Assembly: GCF_037577855.1 (NCBI RefSeq)
Contig: NZ_JBAKFX010000041.1
Coordinates: 1 to 36,408, forward strand
Source: Dethiothermospora halolimnae
GTDB lineage: Bacteria; Bacillota; Clostridia; Tissierellales; VENL01
Direction of reading: 5' to 3'
DNA: 36,408 nucleotides
Shown: piece by piece, positions 9,503 to 17,494 of the stretch
Position numbering within the stretch: the stretch's first letter is position 1
Layout: the number at the start of each line of letters is the position of its first letter
Made by a program: the position numbers and the translations under genes
The notes under the pieces: model-generated
The model's input: only the letters and a program-made list of their open reading frames with translations
Told to the model about the DNA's origin: nothing
Databases searched by the model: none

Positions 9503-11198
9503 AGTTAATATCAATATAGATGGTTATGATATTGAAGTTCCTGAAGGTACCACCATATTAAAGGCAGCTAAGATGTTGGGAATAAACATACCAACCCTAT
9601 GCTATCATCCGGATCAAAATATAAAGGGAAATTGTAGAGTATGTGTTGTGGAAGTAGAAGGAAGTAAAAACTTAACTGCATCCTGTTGCACTCCAGTTTG
9701 GAATAATATGAAGATAAAGACCAATACAAAAAGGGTAAGAAGGGCTAGAAGAACTGTTGTGGAACTTATATTAGCTGACCATAATTGCGATTGCACAACA
9801 TGTATTAGAAATGGAAATTGTGAATTACAAAATTTATGTAGAGACTTAAATATAGAAGGCTATGATTTTGATAATGTAAATGAAATATTACCAATAGATA
9901 ATAGTAATCCATCAATAGTTAGGGACTTAAGTAAATGTATTAAGTGTGGAAGATGTATAGAGGCTTGTCATAATGTCCAGAATGTAGGGGCAATATATAA
10001 TATGAACAGAAGTAGTGATATGAAGGTGGGGCCACCCCTTAATAAAAAACTACAGGAAGTCCCTTGTGTTTACTGTGGTCAATGTATTAGTGTTTGTCCA
10101 GTGGGGGCAATATATGAAAAGAATGATACCAAGAGGTTATGGGATGTATTGGAGGATAAAAACAAACATGTTATTGTCCAAATAGCTCCTGCGGTGAGGG
10201 TATCATTAGGGGAAGAGTTTAATATAGAACATGGTAGTATAATAACAGGAAAAATAGTAGCTTTTTTAAGAAGAATAGGCTTTGATAAGGTATTTGATAC
10301 TAACTTCACTGCTGATTTAACCATAATGGAAGAGGGAAATGAGTTATTAGACAGAATTAATAATGATGGAACTTTGCCTATGTTGACATCATGTAGTCCA
10401 GGGTGGATAAGATATATAGAGTACTTCTATCCAGAACTTCTAGACCATGTATCAACATGTAAATCTCCCCAGCAGATGTTTGGTGCCCTATCAAAATCAT
10501 ATTATGCTAATAAATATAATATATCTCCCAAGGATATAGTAGTGGTATCGATTATGCCTTGTACAGCAAAAAAAGCAGAGGCAAATAGGGATGAAATGGG
10601 TAAAGATGTGGATATAGTATTAACAACTAGGGAACTTGGTAGGATGATTAAAGAATCAAGAATAGATATAAATGTATTATCTGAAGAGGAGTTTGATGCT
10701 CCCTTCGGTATATCAACAGGAGCTGGAGCTATATTTGGAGCAACAGGGGGAGTTATGGAAGCAGCCCTTAGAACAGTATATGAAGTGGTTACAGGGGATG
10801 AACTTACTAATATAGAATTTAAAAACTTAAGGGGATTAGATGGAATTAAGGAAGCTGAAGTTAATATAGATGGAACAATTATAAAGGTAGCAGTTGTAAG
10901 TGGTCTTAAAAATGCAAGTATAATACTTGATAAGATTAAAAAAGGCATATGTGAATATCATTTTATAGAAATAATGTGTTGCCCAGGGGGTTGCATAGGG
11001 GGTGGAGGTCAACCTATTCCAAATACCAATGAAATAAAGGGAAAAAGAATAAAAGGAATATATAATGTTGATAAAACTTCAAAAATCCGAAAATCCCATT
11101 TAAATCCAGCAGTTAAGACCTTATATGATGAATTTTTAGGTAAGCCATTATCGGAGATAAGTCATAGGTTGCTTCATACCCATTATAAAAAAAGATAA
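9495..11198 (+). CDS. hydA: [FeFe] hydrogenase catalytic subunit (HymC/HydA type)
   Basis: The catalytic subunit, which interconverts protons and H2. The 567-aa protein has an N-terminal plant-type [2Fe-2S] domain (CRVCVVEVEG), the His/Cys [4Fe-4S] domain (HNCDCTTCIRNGNCELQ), two further [4Fe-4S] motifs (CIKCGRCIEAC, CVYCGQCISVCP) and the H-cluster domain. H-cluster motifs are TSCSPGW, MPCTAKKAEA and MCCPGGCIGGGGQP. The common TSCCPGW is TSCSPGW here. The ATG at 9495 is preferred over the GTG at 9486 because AGGGGG lies 8 bp before it. Last gene of the operon; the maturases HydEFG are not in the window. Confidence 0.96.
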   Translation: MDKVNINIDGYDIEVPEGTTILKAAKMLGINIPTLCYHPDQNIKGNCRVCVVEVEGSKNLTASCCTPVWNNMKIKTNTKRVRRARRTVVELILADHNCDCTTCIRNGNCELQNLCRDLNIEGYDFDNVNEILPIDNSNPSIVRDLSKCIKCGRCIEACHNVQNVGAIYNMNRSSDMKVGPPLNKKLQEVPCVYCGQCISVCPVGAIYEKNDTKRLWDVLEDKNKHVIVQIAPAVRVSLGEEFNIEHGSIITGKIVAFLRRIGFDKVFDTNFTADLTIMEEGNELLDRINNDGTLPMLTSCSPGWIRYIEYFYPELLDHVSTCKSPQQMFGALSKSYYANKYNISPKDIVVVSIMPCTAKKAEANRDEMGKDVDIVLTTRELGRMIKESRIDINVLSEEEFDAPFGISTGAGAIFGATGGVMEAALRTVYEVVTGDELTNIEFKNLRGLDGIKEAEVNIDGTIIKVAVVSGLKNASIILDKIKKGICEYHFIEIMCCPGGCIGGGGQPIPNTNEIKGKRIKGIYNVDKTSKIRKSHLNPAVKTLYDEFLGKPLSEISHRLLHTHYKKR

Positions 11199-11205
11199 TG
11201 AAAAT

Positions 11206-11249
11206 ACTAAAAATAATAGATGAAGTTAACTTCATCTATTATTTTTAGT
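11206..11249. terminator. Bidirectional terminator between hydA and the ABC exporter gene
   Basis: A perfect 20-bp stem (11206-11225 with 11230-11249) closes a TTAA loop. A-runs and T-runs on both sides let it serve the convergent genes. The exporter stop codon lies inside it. Confidence 0.8.
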
Positions 11250-12854
11250 GTCTATAATTTCCTTATCTTCGATTTTAAATATTGAGTCTGCAATACTTTC
11301 AAGACTACTATCATGGGATATTATTAATATGGTTTTATTATTTTTTATAGATTCTATATAATTAATTAGATTACACTTTACTTGGGAGTCAAGGTTTGAA
11401 GTTGGCTCATCTAATAGTATTATATCTTTATCATAAAAAAAGGTTCTGGCTAAAAATATTTTTTGCTGTTCTCCAAGAGAAAGATTAATGGGGTTTAGTG
11501 TAACCTCTTTATCTAAATCTTTTATCATTAATATTTTACATATTTCCTTAAGCCTTGTATTATTTATGTTATCAAAGGTTATATTTTCTTCTACAGTCCC
11601 ACTAAATAAGAATCCTGGATTATACAAATAACTAAAATTATCATATAAGGTCTTAAGGATTTGGAACTTAAAACTATCTCCATTAGGCTTTATTGAATTA
11701 ACATCATTTATACCTGTTAGTAAGTTAAATAAAGTAGTTTTGCCAGTACCATTATCCCCTTGAATTAAATAGACTCCCCTATTAGTTATAGTCAAATTAT
11801 CAACTTTAAAGAGTAAATCATTATTTTTATTATATATATCATAATTGTTTATTAATAAAAGGTTTTTGTCTTCATTTAAAAGGTTTAAGTACCCATCCTT
11901 TGAGGTACTTTTATGATTAATAAATTTATCTAATCTATCAAAGATTGGCTTGGTAGACTTCTTTTCAACTGAAACCCTTGTAAGTATACTTAAGGGTTCA
12001 AATAACATGTTAAGATATTGAGAAAACATTACAAGACTACCTAAACTTAAAGTATTAGCTATAACCAATTTAGAGCCATAGGCTAAAATTATAAATGGGG
12101 CCAGGGTCGAGATGAACTGAGGGATTTCACGGGTTAAACTTAAGAAAAATTTATATTTTAATCTTTTTTCAGTCCATAAGTCCATTTTCTGATTATAGAT
12201 TTCCTTGAAAAATTTTTCTTCTCTAAATAGGTTTATATGCTTTTTCCCATTAATGATTGTGTCCACAAAAGATATATAATCATCAGTTGCTTCCCTTTCT
12301 TCTAAACTAATTTGCTTTAGTTTATTTTTATTTAAGAATATGGCACCCATATATATGGGGATAAAGATTAAACCTATTAAAGTTAGTTTTAAGTTTATGG
12401 AAAACAATATAACTAGGCATAAAAGGATTCTAAAAATAGATACAGCTATTGAGCATATGTAGTTTATAATTATAGAACCTGCTGTGGAGGAGTCAGAAAT
12501 AATTATATTAAATATAAAGGAGTTCTCAAAATCATTATAGTCACTATTAAAAAGATTCAGTATTTTATTTACTATATTTTCCCTTATTTCTTTAGAACTT
12601 AAAAAGCCATGTTTACTCCATAAATACTTTAAAAAATAAAAGATATAGCTATGCATGGATATAGAAAATATTATACTAAGTATAACCCAAACTTTTAGAT
12701 GAGAGATATTTTTTTCGCTTATAATGTTATCTATTAGATAGCCAGTGAAAAAAGGAGTTATATAGTATAACATGATGCCTATACAACTAAGAAATATAAG
12801 TATAAAGAACATCTTTATTTTCTTAAAGGTTTTAAGATTAATTATTCTATGCAT
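11232..12854 (-). CDS. ABC exporter (fused permease and ATPase) of the RiPP locus
   Basis: This 540-aa half-transporter has an N-terminal membrane domain (several hydrophobic helices within residues 1-300) and a C-terminal ATPase. The ATPase shows Walker A GDNGTGKTT, signature LSLGEQQ and Walker B IILLDEPTSNLDS. There is no N-terminal C39 peptidase domain, so leader cleavage would need another protease. The ATG is preceded by AAGGAGCT. It begins 31 bp after the radical SAM gene on the same strand, and most likely exports the modified peptide encoded upstream; that substrate is inferred from position. Confidence 0.87.
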   Translation of the reverse strand: MHRIINLKTFKKIKMFFILIFLSCIGIMLYYITPFFTGYLIDNIISEKNISHLKVWVILSIIFSISMHSYIFYFLKYLWSKHGFLSSKEIRENIVNKILNLFNSDYNDFENSFIFNIIISDSSTAGSIIINYICSIAVSIFRILLCLVILFSINLKLTLIGLIFIPIYMGAIFLNKNKLKQISLEEREATDDYISFVDTIINGKKHINLFREEKFFKEIYNQKMDLWTEKRLKYKFFLSLTREIPQFISTLAPFIILAYGSKLVIANTLSLGSLVMFSQYLNMLFEPLSILTRVSVEKKSTKPIFDRLDKFINHKSTSKDGYLNLLNEDKNLLLINNYDIYNKNNDLLFKVDNLTITNRGVYLIQGDNGTGKTTLFNLLTGINDVNSIKPNGDSFKFQILKTLYDNFSYLYNPGFLFSGTVEENITFDNINNTRLKEICKILMIKDLDKEVTLNPINLSLGEQQKIFLARTFFYDKDIILLDEPTSNLDSQVKCNLINYIESIKNNKTILIISHDSSLESIADSIFKIEDKEIIDTKNNR

Positions 12855-12885
12855 TTTTTAGCTCCTTACTTTTGTGGGAATATTT

Positions 12886-14157
12886 TCAAACATTAGCTTT
12901 ATAATATAGTTCTAGCAAATGATCTATTATATATTTTTCTGGAATACATTCGTCCCGATTATGTTTTTCTTCATAAACACAACCCCCCATACACATAGGT
13001 AATAATTTGCAATCAACACATTTTTCCTTGTTAAAAGGGGACCTTAACATTTTTTTGACAATATGATCTTCTTTAAATTGAACATTGCCATCTTCATCTA
13101 TATAGCCTAAATAAAAAGAATCTTCATTATTACTAGATGTACATTGATAAATTTTACCATCGGTTTCGATAAGAAAATTATCGATACAGTCAAATTCACA
13201 GCTTATCCCATTTACATTATACATAGGTAGATTTAAACCATGTTTAAGCATAGTTTTATAGACATTTAAAAGTTTTTCTGAGTACTCTTTAGTATTTTCG
13301 TAAAATATATCTTCATCTGTATATGAAATATCATGCTGTTGGGCTTGATTAACCCTTAAGGTTATATTTTTTGTATTTATATCACTATTTTCTAAAAAGT
13401 TGAGGAAATCATCAAAGTTTTCGTTGGTTTTATTTATATTGTATCGTATTACTATATTAATATTTGGAGCTATTTTTATGCAATTTTTTATATTACTTAA
13501 GATTTTATCAAAGGTTCCATCGCCATTTACCAGTACTCTAGTTTTATTGTGATTGTCCCTAATGCCATCTAAGGTAATCTGTATATTTTTAATTTTAGTA
13601 TCTTTGATTTTATTTATATATTCCTCATTTAAAAGGTAACCATTAGTCGTTAGCGAGCTTCTATAGGCCACATCTTTTTTTGCTAGAAAATTATCTATAT
13701 CCAAAATAGGATCTATGTTAAGTAGAGGCTCCCCTCCAAACCAATGGATAAAGATGTTTTCCACCCCAGATTGGATTTTTTTATTAAAATATTTTTTTAA
13801 ATGTTCTGTTATGTCCCTAGATAGGTCTTGCCTATGATGTTCCTGATAACAATACTTACATAAAAAATTACAAGCATTAGTTGTTTTTATTGTAACATTT
13901 AAACTTTTACTTGAATACCTATGTTTACTATTGTAAAATTTCAATTTATCTAGCTCATTAATAGTACTAGGTACTATAAATCCATATTCTTTAAACTTAG
14001 TAGTTATAGTTTCATCAGAAGTATCTATATTTTTAAATTTTTCATATACATCCGGTTCTACCTCTAACATACCTTGGGTTAAGGTATTAAAAATTATAAT
14101 TTTATTATCACTAAGTGTTTTTACAAGATTAAATCTTGAATGTTTATATGAATCCAC
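12886..14157 (-). CDS. Radical SAM/SPASM peptide maturase
   Basis: This 423-aa enzyme belongs to the peptide-modifying radical SAM family. The SAM-cluster motif is CNFLCKYCYQ (about residues 95-104). The C-terminal SPASM region has the cysteines CEFDC, YQC, and KCVDCKLLPMCMGGCVYE for two auxiliary [4Fe-4S] clusters. Residues 1-80 resemble the leader-binding N-terminal part of clostridial Cys-rich-peptide maturases (CcpM/CLI_3235 type, from memory). The start is GTG after GGCGGTG. Such enzymes usually form thioether links from Cys; the product here is not known. It lies downstream of the precursor gene and upstream of the exporter. Confidence 0.9.
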   Translation of the reverse strand: MDSYKHSRFNLVKTLSDNKIIIFNTLTQGMLEVEPDVYEKFKNIDTSDETITTKFKEYGFIVPSTINELDKLKFYNSKHRYSSKSLNVTIKTTNACNFLCKYCYQEHHRQDLSRDITEHLKKYFNKKIQSGVENIFIHWFGGEPLLNIDPILDIDNFLAKKDVAYRSSLTTNGYLLNEEYINKIKDTKIKNIQITLDGIRDNHNKTRVLVNGDGTFDKILSNIKNCIKIAPNINIVIRYNINKTNENFDDFLNFLENSDINTKNITLRVNQAQQHDISYTDEDIFYENTKEYSEKLLNVYKTMLKHGLNLPMYNVNGISCEFDCIDNFLIETDGKIYQCTSSNNEDSFYLGYIDEDGNVQFKEDHIVKKMLRSPFNKEKCVDCKLLPMCMGGCVYEEKHNRDECIPEKYIIDHLLELYYKANV

Positions 14158-14191
14158 TTTTTCACCGCCCTATGTTTTTTAGATTAAATGG

Positions 14192-14230
14192 CACATTTTA
14201 TGGTGACTATTATAGTCACCATAAAATGTG
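14192..14230. promoter_or_regulatory. Perfect 18-bp hairpin between precursor and maturase genes
   Basis: Stem 14192-14209 pairs fully with 14213-14230 around a three-base loop. On the minus strand, the direction of this operon, no T run follows, so it is better read as an attenuating or RNA-stabilising hairpin that keeps precursor mRNA in excess. On the plus strand seven T follow. Confidence 0.65.
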
Positions 14231-14257
14231 TTTTTTTAACAAGTGCTTTACCACCAT

Positions 14258-14341
14258 TGTCCCGGGATAACACTGTAAAACCTATTCCCCCTGAAGTTCA
14301 CATTCAAAGTTTTAGGAATTAGATATTATAATATCCTTTAC
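14258..14341 (-). pseudogene. Decayed second RiPP precursor gene
   Basis: Read on the minus strand from 14341 the sequence gives VKDIIISNS, stop, NFEC..., stop, VLQCYPGTMVV. This matches the intact precursor (MKDIIKPNP...C...ECCPG) in the KDII leader, the first core cysteine and the C-x-PG block. A GGGGG ribosome site remains upstream, but the start codon is GTA and two stop codons interrupt the frame. It is a dead tandem duplicate, supporting the reading that this family occurs in multiple copies. Confidence 0.6.
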
Positions 14342-14387
14342 AACTTCATCCCCCTTTTAAATAGATAAAGTAGAGTGTAGATAATGA

Positions 14388-14507
14388 TTAATTACGATCA
14401 CTTATATCTACAGAACCGCTACCAGGGCAACATTCTGCAACAGAACCTACATTACATCCCTTATCACAAGAGTCAATCAAAGGATTAGGCTTAATTATAT
14501 CTTTCAT
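14388..14507 (-). CDS. Cys-rich RiPP precursor peptide, 39 aa
   Basis: A small gene immediately upstream of the maturase, on the same strand. The peptide begins MKDIIKPNPLIDS and its core is CDKGCNVGSVAECCPGSGS, with cysteines at 14, 18, 26 and 27. It then ends in a short acidic/polar tail. GGGAGG lies 7 bp before the ATG. The leader start M-K-x-I-I-K-P resembles the clostridial Cys-rich peptides paired with radical SAM/SPASM enzymes (Clo7bot/CLI_3235 group, from memory). The adjacent maturase and exporter make a ribosomally made, post-translationally modified peptide the best reading. There is no signal peptide. Confidence 0.82.
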   Translation of the reverse strand: MKDIIKPNPLIDSCDKGCNVGSVAECCPGSGSVDISDRN

Positions 14508-14530
14508 GGGTTTTCCTCCCTTCCTAATGT

Positions 14531-14551
14531 TTAGATGTAAATAACATCTAA
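14531..14551 (-). promoter_or_regulatory. Inverted repeat before the precursor gene
   Basis: TTAGATGT-atttat-type repeat: eight bases on each side (ttagatgt / acatctaa) around a five-base spacer, 24 bp before the precursor start. It lies where a transcript start or operator would be. A possible TTGAGA-18-TAGTAT promoter precedes it on the minus strand. Confidence 0.45.
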
Positions 14552-14651
14552 CTAATAATACTATAGAAATTCAAAAAATATTCTCAAAAATATCAAAAAA
14601 GTTAAAAAAATTCTCTTTACAATATAAAATAAGTAACCATAATCAAAAAAA

Positions 14652-14693
14652 GGTGTATCTCCCAATAGTACCGGTATCATTGGGAGATACACC
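14652..14693 (-). terminator. Terminator of the polysaccharide deacetylase gene
   Basis: A perfect 15-bp stem (14652-14666 with 14679-14693) is followed on the minus strand by TTTTTTT. The last five codons and the stop of the deacetylase lie within the stem and loop, so coding and terminator sequence overlap. Confidence 0.85.
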
Positions 14694-15900
14694 CTTGAAA
14701 GGTTAGTATCTTTTTATATTTATCAAGTAAATACTTAGGTATAGGTTCAACTTTCTCCTTCTGTCTTAAAAATTCAACTTTAAAGGAATCTTCAGTTAAT
14801 ACTTTAAAGTCACAGCCTAAAAACATCAATTTATCTAATATTGTGGGAAGGGCTTTTAATGTATTTAATTTAGCACTACTATCATGAAATAGAATTATAG
14901 GGTTTTGTTCCCTATTTGCCCATGTTAGTGTATTGTTTATTATATCCTTTGGGGATTGGGGTGTTTCTGAGGCATCTCCGCTACTGGCATTCCAGTCTAT
15001 GGGTACATATCCCATTCTCTTTACCCTTCTATCAAGATCATGCATGAAACCTTTTTTACTATATCTTCTATGGACATTGTTATTTGATCCCCCGGGAAAT
15101 CTCATTATTTTAGGTCTTATACCTGTGGCATTATATATTATTTCTTCGTTTTTGTAAAAGTCTTCTAGAAAGTTATAGGGATTACTATATAACTTTCTAT
15201 AATTATGACTATAGGTATGGTTCCCAATACTATGGCCTTCATCCACAATTCTTTTTAATAGATTTTTCCCATACTGGGTTTCGGTGCCGGTTACAAAAAA
15301 AGTAGATTTTATATTTCTTTCCTTTAATATATCTAATACATTTTCAGTCACCCAACTGGGACCATCATCAAAGGTAAGATATACCGTCTTCCCCTTCCAC
15401 ATGTTTTTTCTATTTAAGCTGTTAATTATATAATATTTTTTCTTTTTAGGCTTTTTCTTAGGGTCATCTTCCCTATTTACATTACTTTCTGGATCACTTT
15501 TTTTCTTGTTTTCCATTGTACTATCATTTTTGGCCCCATCATTATTGTCATTACTAGGTTTTTTAGCATCTTCTGTGGTACTATTTTCCTTAGGGTTGTT
15601 GTTATTGTCTTCTTTATTTTCAGCTTTATTCTTTTCTGGACTATTGTTATTGGAATCTTGTTTTTTTTCTTTCGAAGGATTAGACCCATCATTTTCTACA
15701 GAGGCTTCTAATTTATCGGTGTCCCCTTTAGTAGATTCCTGGTTATCCTCTTTAATGTCCTTATCATCTTCACCATTATCTTGTCCATCATTTGAATCTA
15801 TTTTTAAGGAGTCTGTTTCATTGTCAAAGGCATATATATTAACGGTTAATAGACCTATTAGTATAATAATCATAGATATAACATTAAGATGTTTTTTCAA
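14677..15900 (-). CDS. Secreted polysaccharide deacetylase (NodB domain)
   Basis: This likely removes acetyl groups from peptidoglycan or other N-acetylated glycans outside the cell. Of 407 aa, residues 1-24 form a signal peptide (MKKHLNVISMIIILIGLLTVN...). About 25-155 is a low-complexity linker rich in Asp, Glu, Asn, Lys and Ser. The rest is a NodB domain with TFDDGP, the metal-binding GNHTYSH, RFPGGS and LFHDSS. The start is TTG after AGGGGG. The linker probably spans the wall. It has its own terminator and is not clearly linked to the RiPP genes. Confidence 0.92.
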   Translation of the reverse strand: MKKHLNVISMIIILIGLLTVNIYAFDNETDSLKIDSNDGQDNGEDDKDIKEDNQESTKGDTDKLEASVENDGSNPSKEKKQDSNNNSPEKNKAENKEDNNNNPKENSTTEDAKKPSNDNNDGAKNDSTMENKKKSDPESNVNREDDPKKKPKKKKYYIINSLNRKNMWKGKTVYLTFDDGPSWVTENVLDILKERNIKSTFFVTGTETQYGKNLLKRIVDEGHSIGNHTYSHNYRKLYSNPYNFLEDFYKNEEIIYNATGIRPKIMRFPGGSNNNVHRRYSKKGFMHDLDRRVKRMGYVPIDWNASSGDASETPQSPKDIINNTLTWANREQNPIILFHDSSAKLNTLKALPTILDKLMFLGCDFKVLTEDSFKVEFLRQKEKVEPIPKYLLDKYKKILTFQGCISQ

Positions 15901-16064
15901 TTGATTTCCCCCTTACTTTTAAACACCAATATCAATTATAACAAATTATATGATATAAAGGGTTGCAAAATGTTAACTATTTAAATTTTTATAATAAAAG
16001 ATTAAGGTAATAAATTCATAGCTAAAGGACATAGGATTTAATAATTGGTATTGGAGGTGTTTTT

Positions 16065-17111
16065 ATGGGGAATAGGCCTAGACAGATTGCATCAATATAT
16101 ATAGGAACAATAATTGGAGCAGGATTTGCATCGGGGCAAGAAATATTAAAGTTTTTTGCAGTCTATGGATATAAAGGAATATTTGGTCTGATAATAGCCA
16201 CACTATTATTTATTTTAGTTGGAGGGATAATATTAATAAAGGTATATAATGATAAAATAGAAGGCTATGAAGAGATAATAAAAAATATATTTTGGGGAAA
16301 AATAGGAGGGATTATAGAACTAATCATAACCTCTTTTCTATTGGCTGGGTTTTGTATTATGCTGGCTGGAAGTGGAGCAATAATTAGAGAACAATTTAAT
16401 GTATCATATAATACTGGAATATATATTATGGCTTTAGCTACATTCCTTACATTTATGTTTAGTGTAAAGGGAATATCAACAGTAAACACCCTTTTAGTGC
16501 CGATACTATTGGTGGGGGTTATTATAATAGGTGGTATGGTTATAATAAAAGAGGGATTTGTATTTAGTAATTATAAGGGGGTAGGTATAACTAATACTGG
16601 TAACTTCATAACATCGGCAATATTATATGCCAGTTATAATAGTATTTCAGCCTTAGTTATGTTAAGCTCAATTAGAGTATTAATAAAGAGAAAAGAAGAC
16701 TGTATTCAAGGGGCTTTATTTGGTGGTTTAGGCCTCGGGGTGTTATCCTTTTTTATTATGGTTCCATGTTTAATATTTTACTCTGACATACATAATATAG
16801 AGATACCAATGCTTAAGATATCAGAGAGTGTTGGAGGAAAGGGAAAGTTTATATATACTTTTATACTTTGGTTTTCCATGCTTACCACCGCCATAGCCAA
16901 TGGTTTTGGATGCATAAGGCGAATATCATCCTTTTTAAAAATAAATCAAAAACCTATAGCCATTGTATTTTGTATAATAACAATACCCATTGGTAAGATG
17001 GGATTTTCAAATTTAGTATCAATACTATATCCCATATTTGGATATCTGGGAATGTTTATAGTTATATTTATGATTTTAGACTTTATAAAAAATAAAAAAA
17101 GAAACCCCTAA
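16065..17111 (+). CDS. YkvI-family membrane transporter
   Basis: This 348-aa protein has about ten hydrophobic helices and the helix-1 block GTIIGAGFASGQEILKFF typical of YkvI-like proteins of the APC/LeuT-fold group, which are thought to carry amino acids; the substrate is unknown. GGAGGTG precedes the ATG. It is divergent from the deacetylase gene (164-bp gap) and convergent with the small signal peptide gene, sharing a terminator with it. Confidence 0.85.
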   Translation: MGNRPRQIASIYIGTIIGAGFASGQEILKFFAVYGYKGIFGLIIATLLFILVGGIILIKVYNDKIEGYEEIIKNIFWGKIGGIIELIITSFLLAGFCIMLAGSGAIIREQFNVSYNTGIYIMALATFLTFMFSVKGISTVNTLLVPILLVGVIIIGGMVIIKEGFVFSNYKGVGITNTGNFITSAILYASYNSISALVMLSSIRVLIKRKEDCIQGALFGGLGLGVLSFFIMVPCLIFYSDIHNIEIPMLKISESVGGKGKFIYTFILWFSMLTTAIANGFGCIRRISSFLKINQKPIAIVFCIITIPIGKMGFSNLVSILYPIFGYLGMFIVIFMILDFIKNKKRNP

Positions 17112-17122
17112 AAAGGGGTTTT
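17102..17122. terminator. Shared terminator between transporter and signal peptide gene
   Basis: Stem AAACCCC/GGGGTTT with a six-base loop. On the plus strand a short T run follows; on the minus strand a long T-rich tract follows, so it serves the peptide gene well. It overlaps the transporter stop codon. Confidence 0.75.
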
Positions 17123-17135
17123 CTTATGTACAAAA

Positions 17136-17276
17136 TTAAGGAATGTATATAGGACCGTGTCCATCCCCTGGAGGAACATTTTCTTCACCTGCCAGAGCAG
17201 ATGAACCTAGAAAGGAACTAAATAAAAGTGTTCCACAAACTAATGAAATAAAACTTAACTTTAATAATTTTTTCAC
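17136..17276 (-). CDS. Secreted signal pro-peptide, 46 aa (RRNPP-type partner)
   Basis: The frame starts with GTG, with AAGGGGG seven bases before it. The product has a clear secretion signal (KK, a hydrophobic stretch of about 20 residues, then SSALA) followed by a short tail GEENVPPGDGHGPIYIP. It is divergent from an HTH-TPR regulator whose start lies 218 bp away. Gene size, signal peptide and position match peptide genes of PlcR/PapR and NprR/NprX and the clostridial Qsr/Qsp systems. The active form is probably cut from the C-terminal end and re-imported. An oligopeptide permease is not in the window. The function is inferred. Confidence 0.8.
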   Translation of the reverse strand: MKKLLKLSFISLVCGTLLFSSFLGSSALAGEENVPPGDGHGPIYIP

Positions 17277-17314
17277 AACAAAACCCCCTTAATAATAGAA
17301 GTTTAACAAATATA

Positions 17315-17329
17315 GTGATACATATTCAC
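17315..17329. promoter_or_regulatory. GTGA-N7-TCAC palindrome, locus 1 distal
   Basis: GTGATACATATTCAC, 39 bp upstream of the signal peptide start codon, in its probable promoter. One of six 15-bp sites of this form near the TPR genes. Confidence 0.6.
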
Positions 17330-17425
17330 ACTAATATTATAGAACATTATTTGGAAAATGTCAATAGGAAAATTAAAAATATATTCAAAAAATTCAAAAA
17401 CTAACTTGCAAAATATAGGATTTTG

Positions 17426-17470
17426 TGATATATTTACGGTGAACTTTTTTCACCGAAAAAGGTGATATAA
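17426..17470 (+). promoter_or_regulatory. GTGA-N7-TCAC palindrome, locus 1 proximal, with TATAAT
   Basis: TGATATATTTA is followed by CGGTGAACTTTTTTCACCG (core 17439-17453). A third half-site GGTGA follows (17461-17465) and overlaps TATAAT at 17465-17470. The palindrome covers the -35 region of the regulator's own promoter, a layout suited to self-regulation. Confidence 0.65.
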
Positions 17471-17494
17471 TCTTAAGGTTGGTGGGTGTATATT

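Noticed and set aside
14238..14306. GTG-started 17-codon frame ending GQWW in the RiPP gap
   Set aside because: No ribosome site precedes it, and another frame of the same DNA matches the decayed precursor.
15506..15904. 132-codon plus-strand frame opposite the deacetylase
   Set aside because: It is the shadow of the low-complexity acidic linker; Ser/Leu/Phe-rich with no ribosome site.
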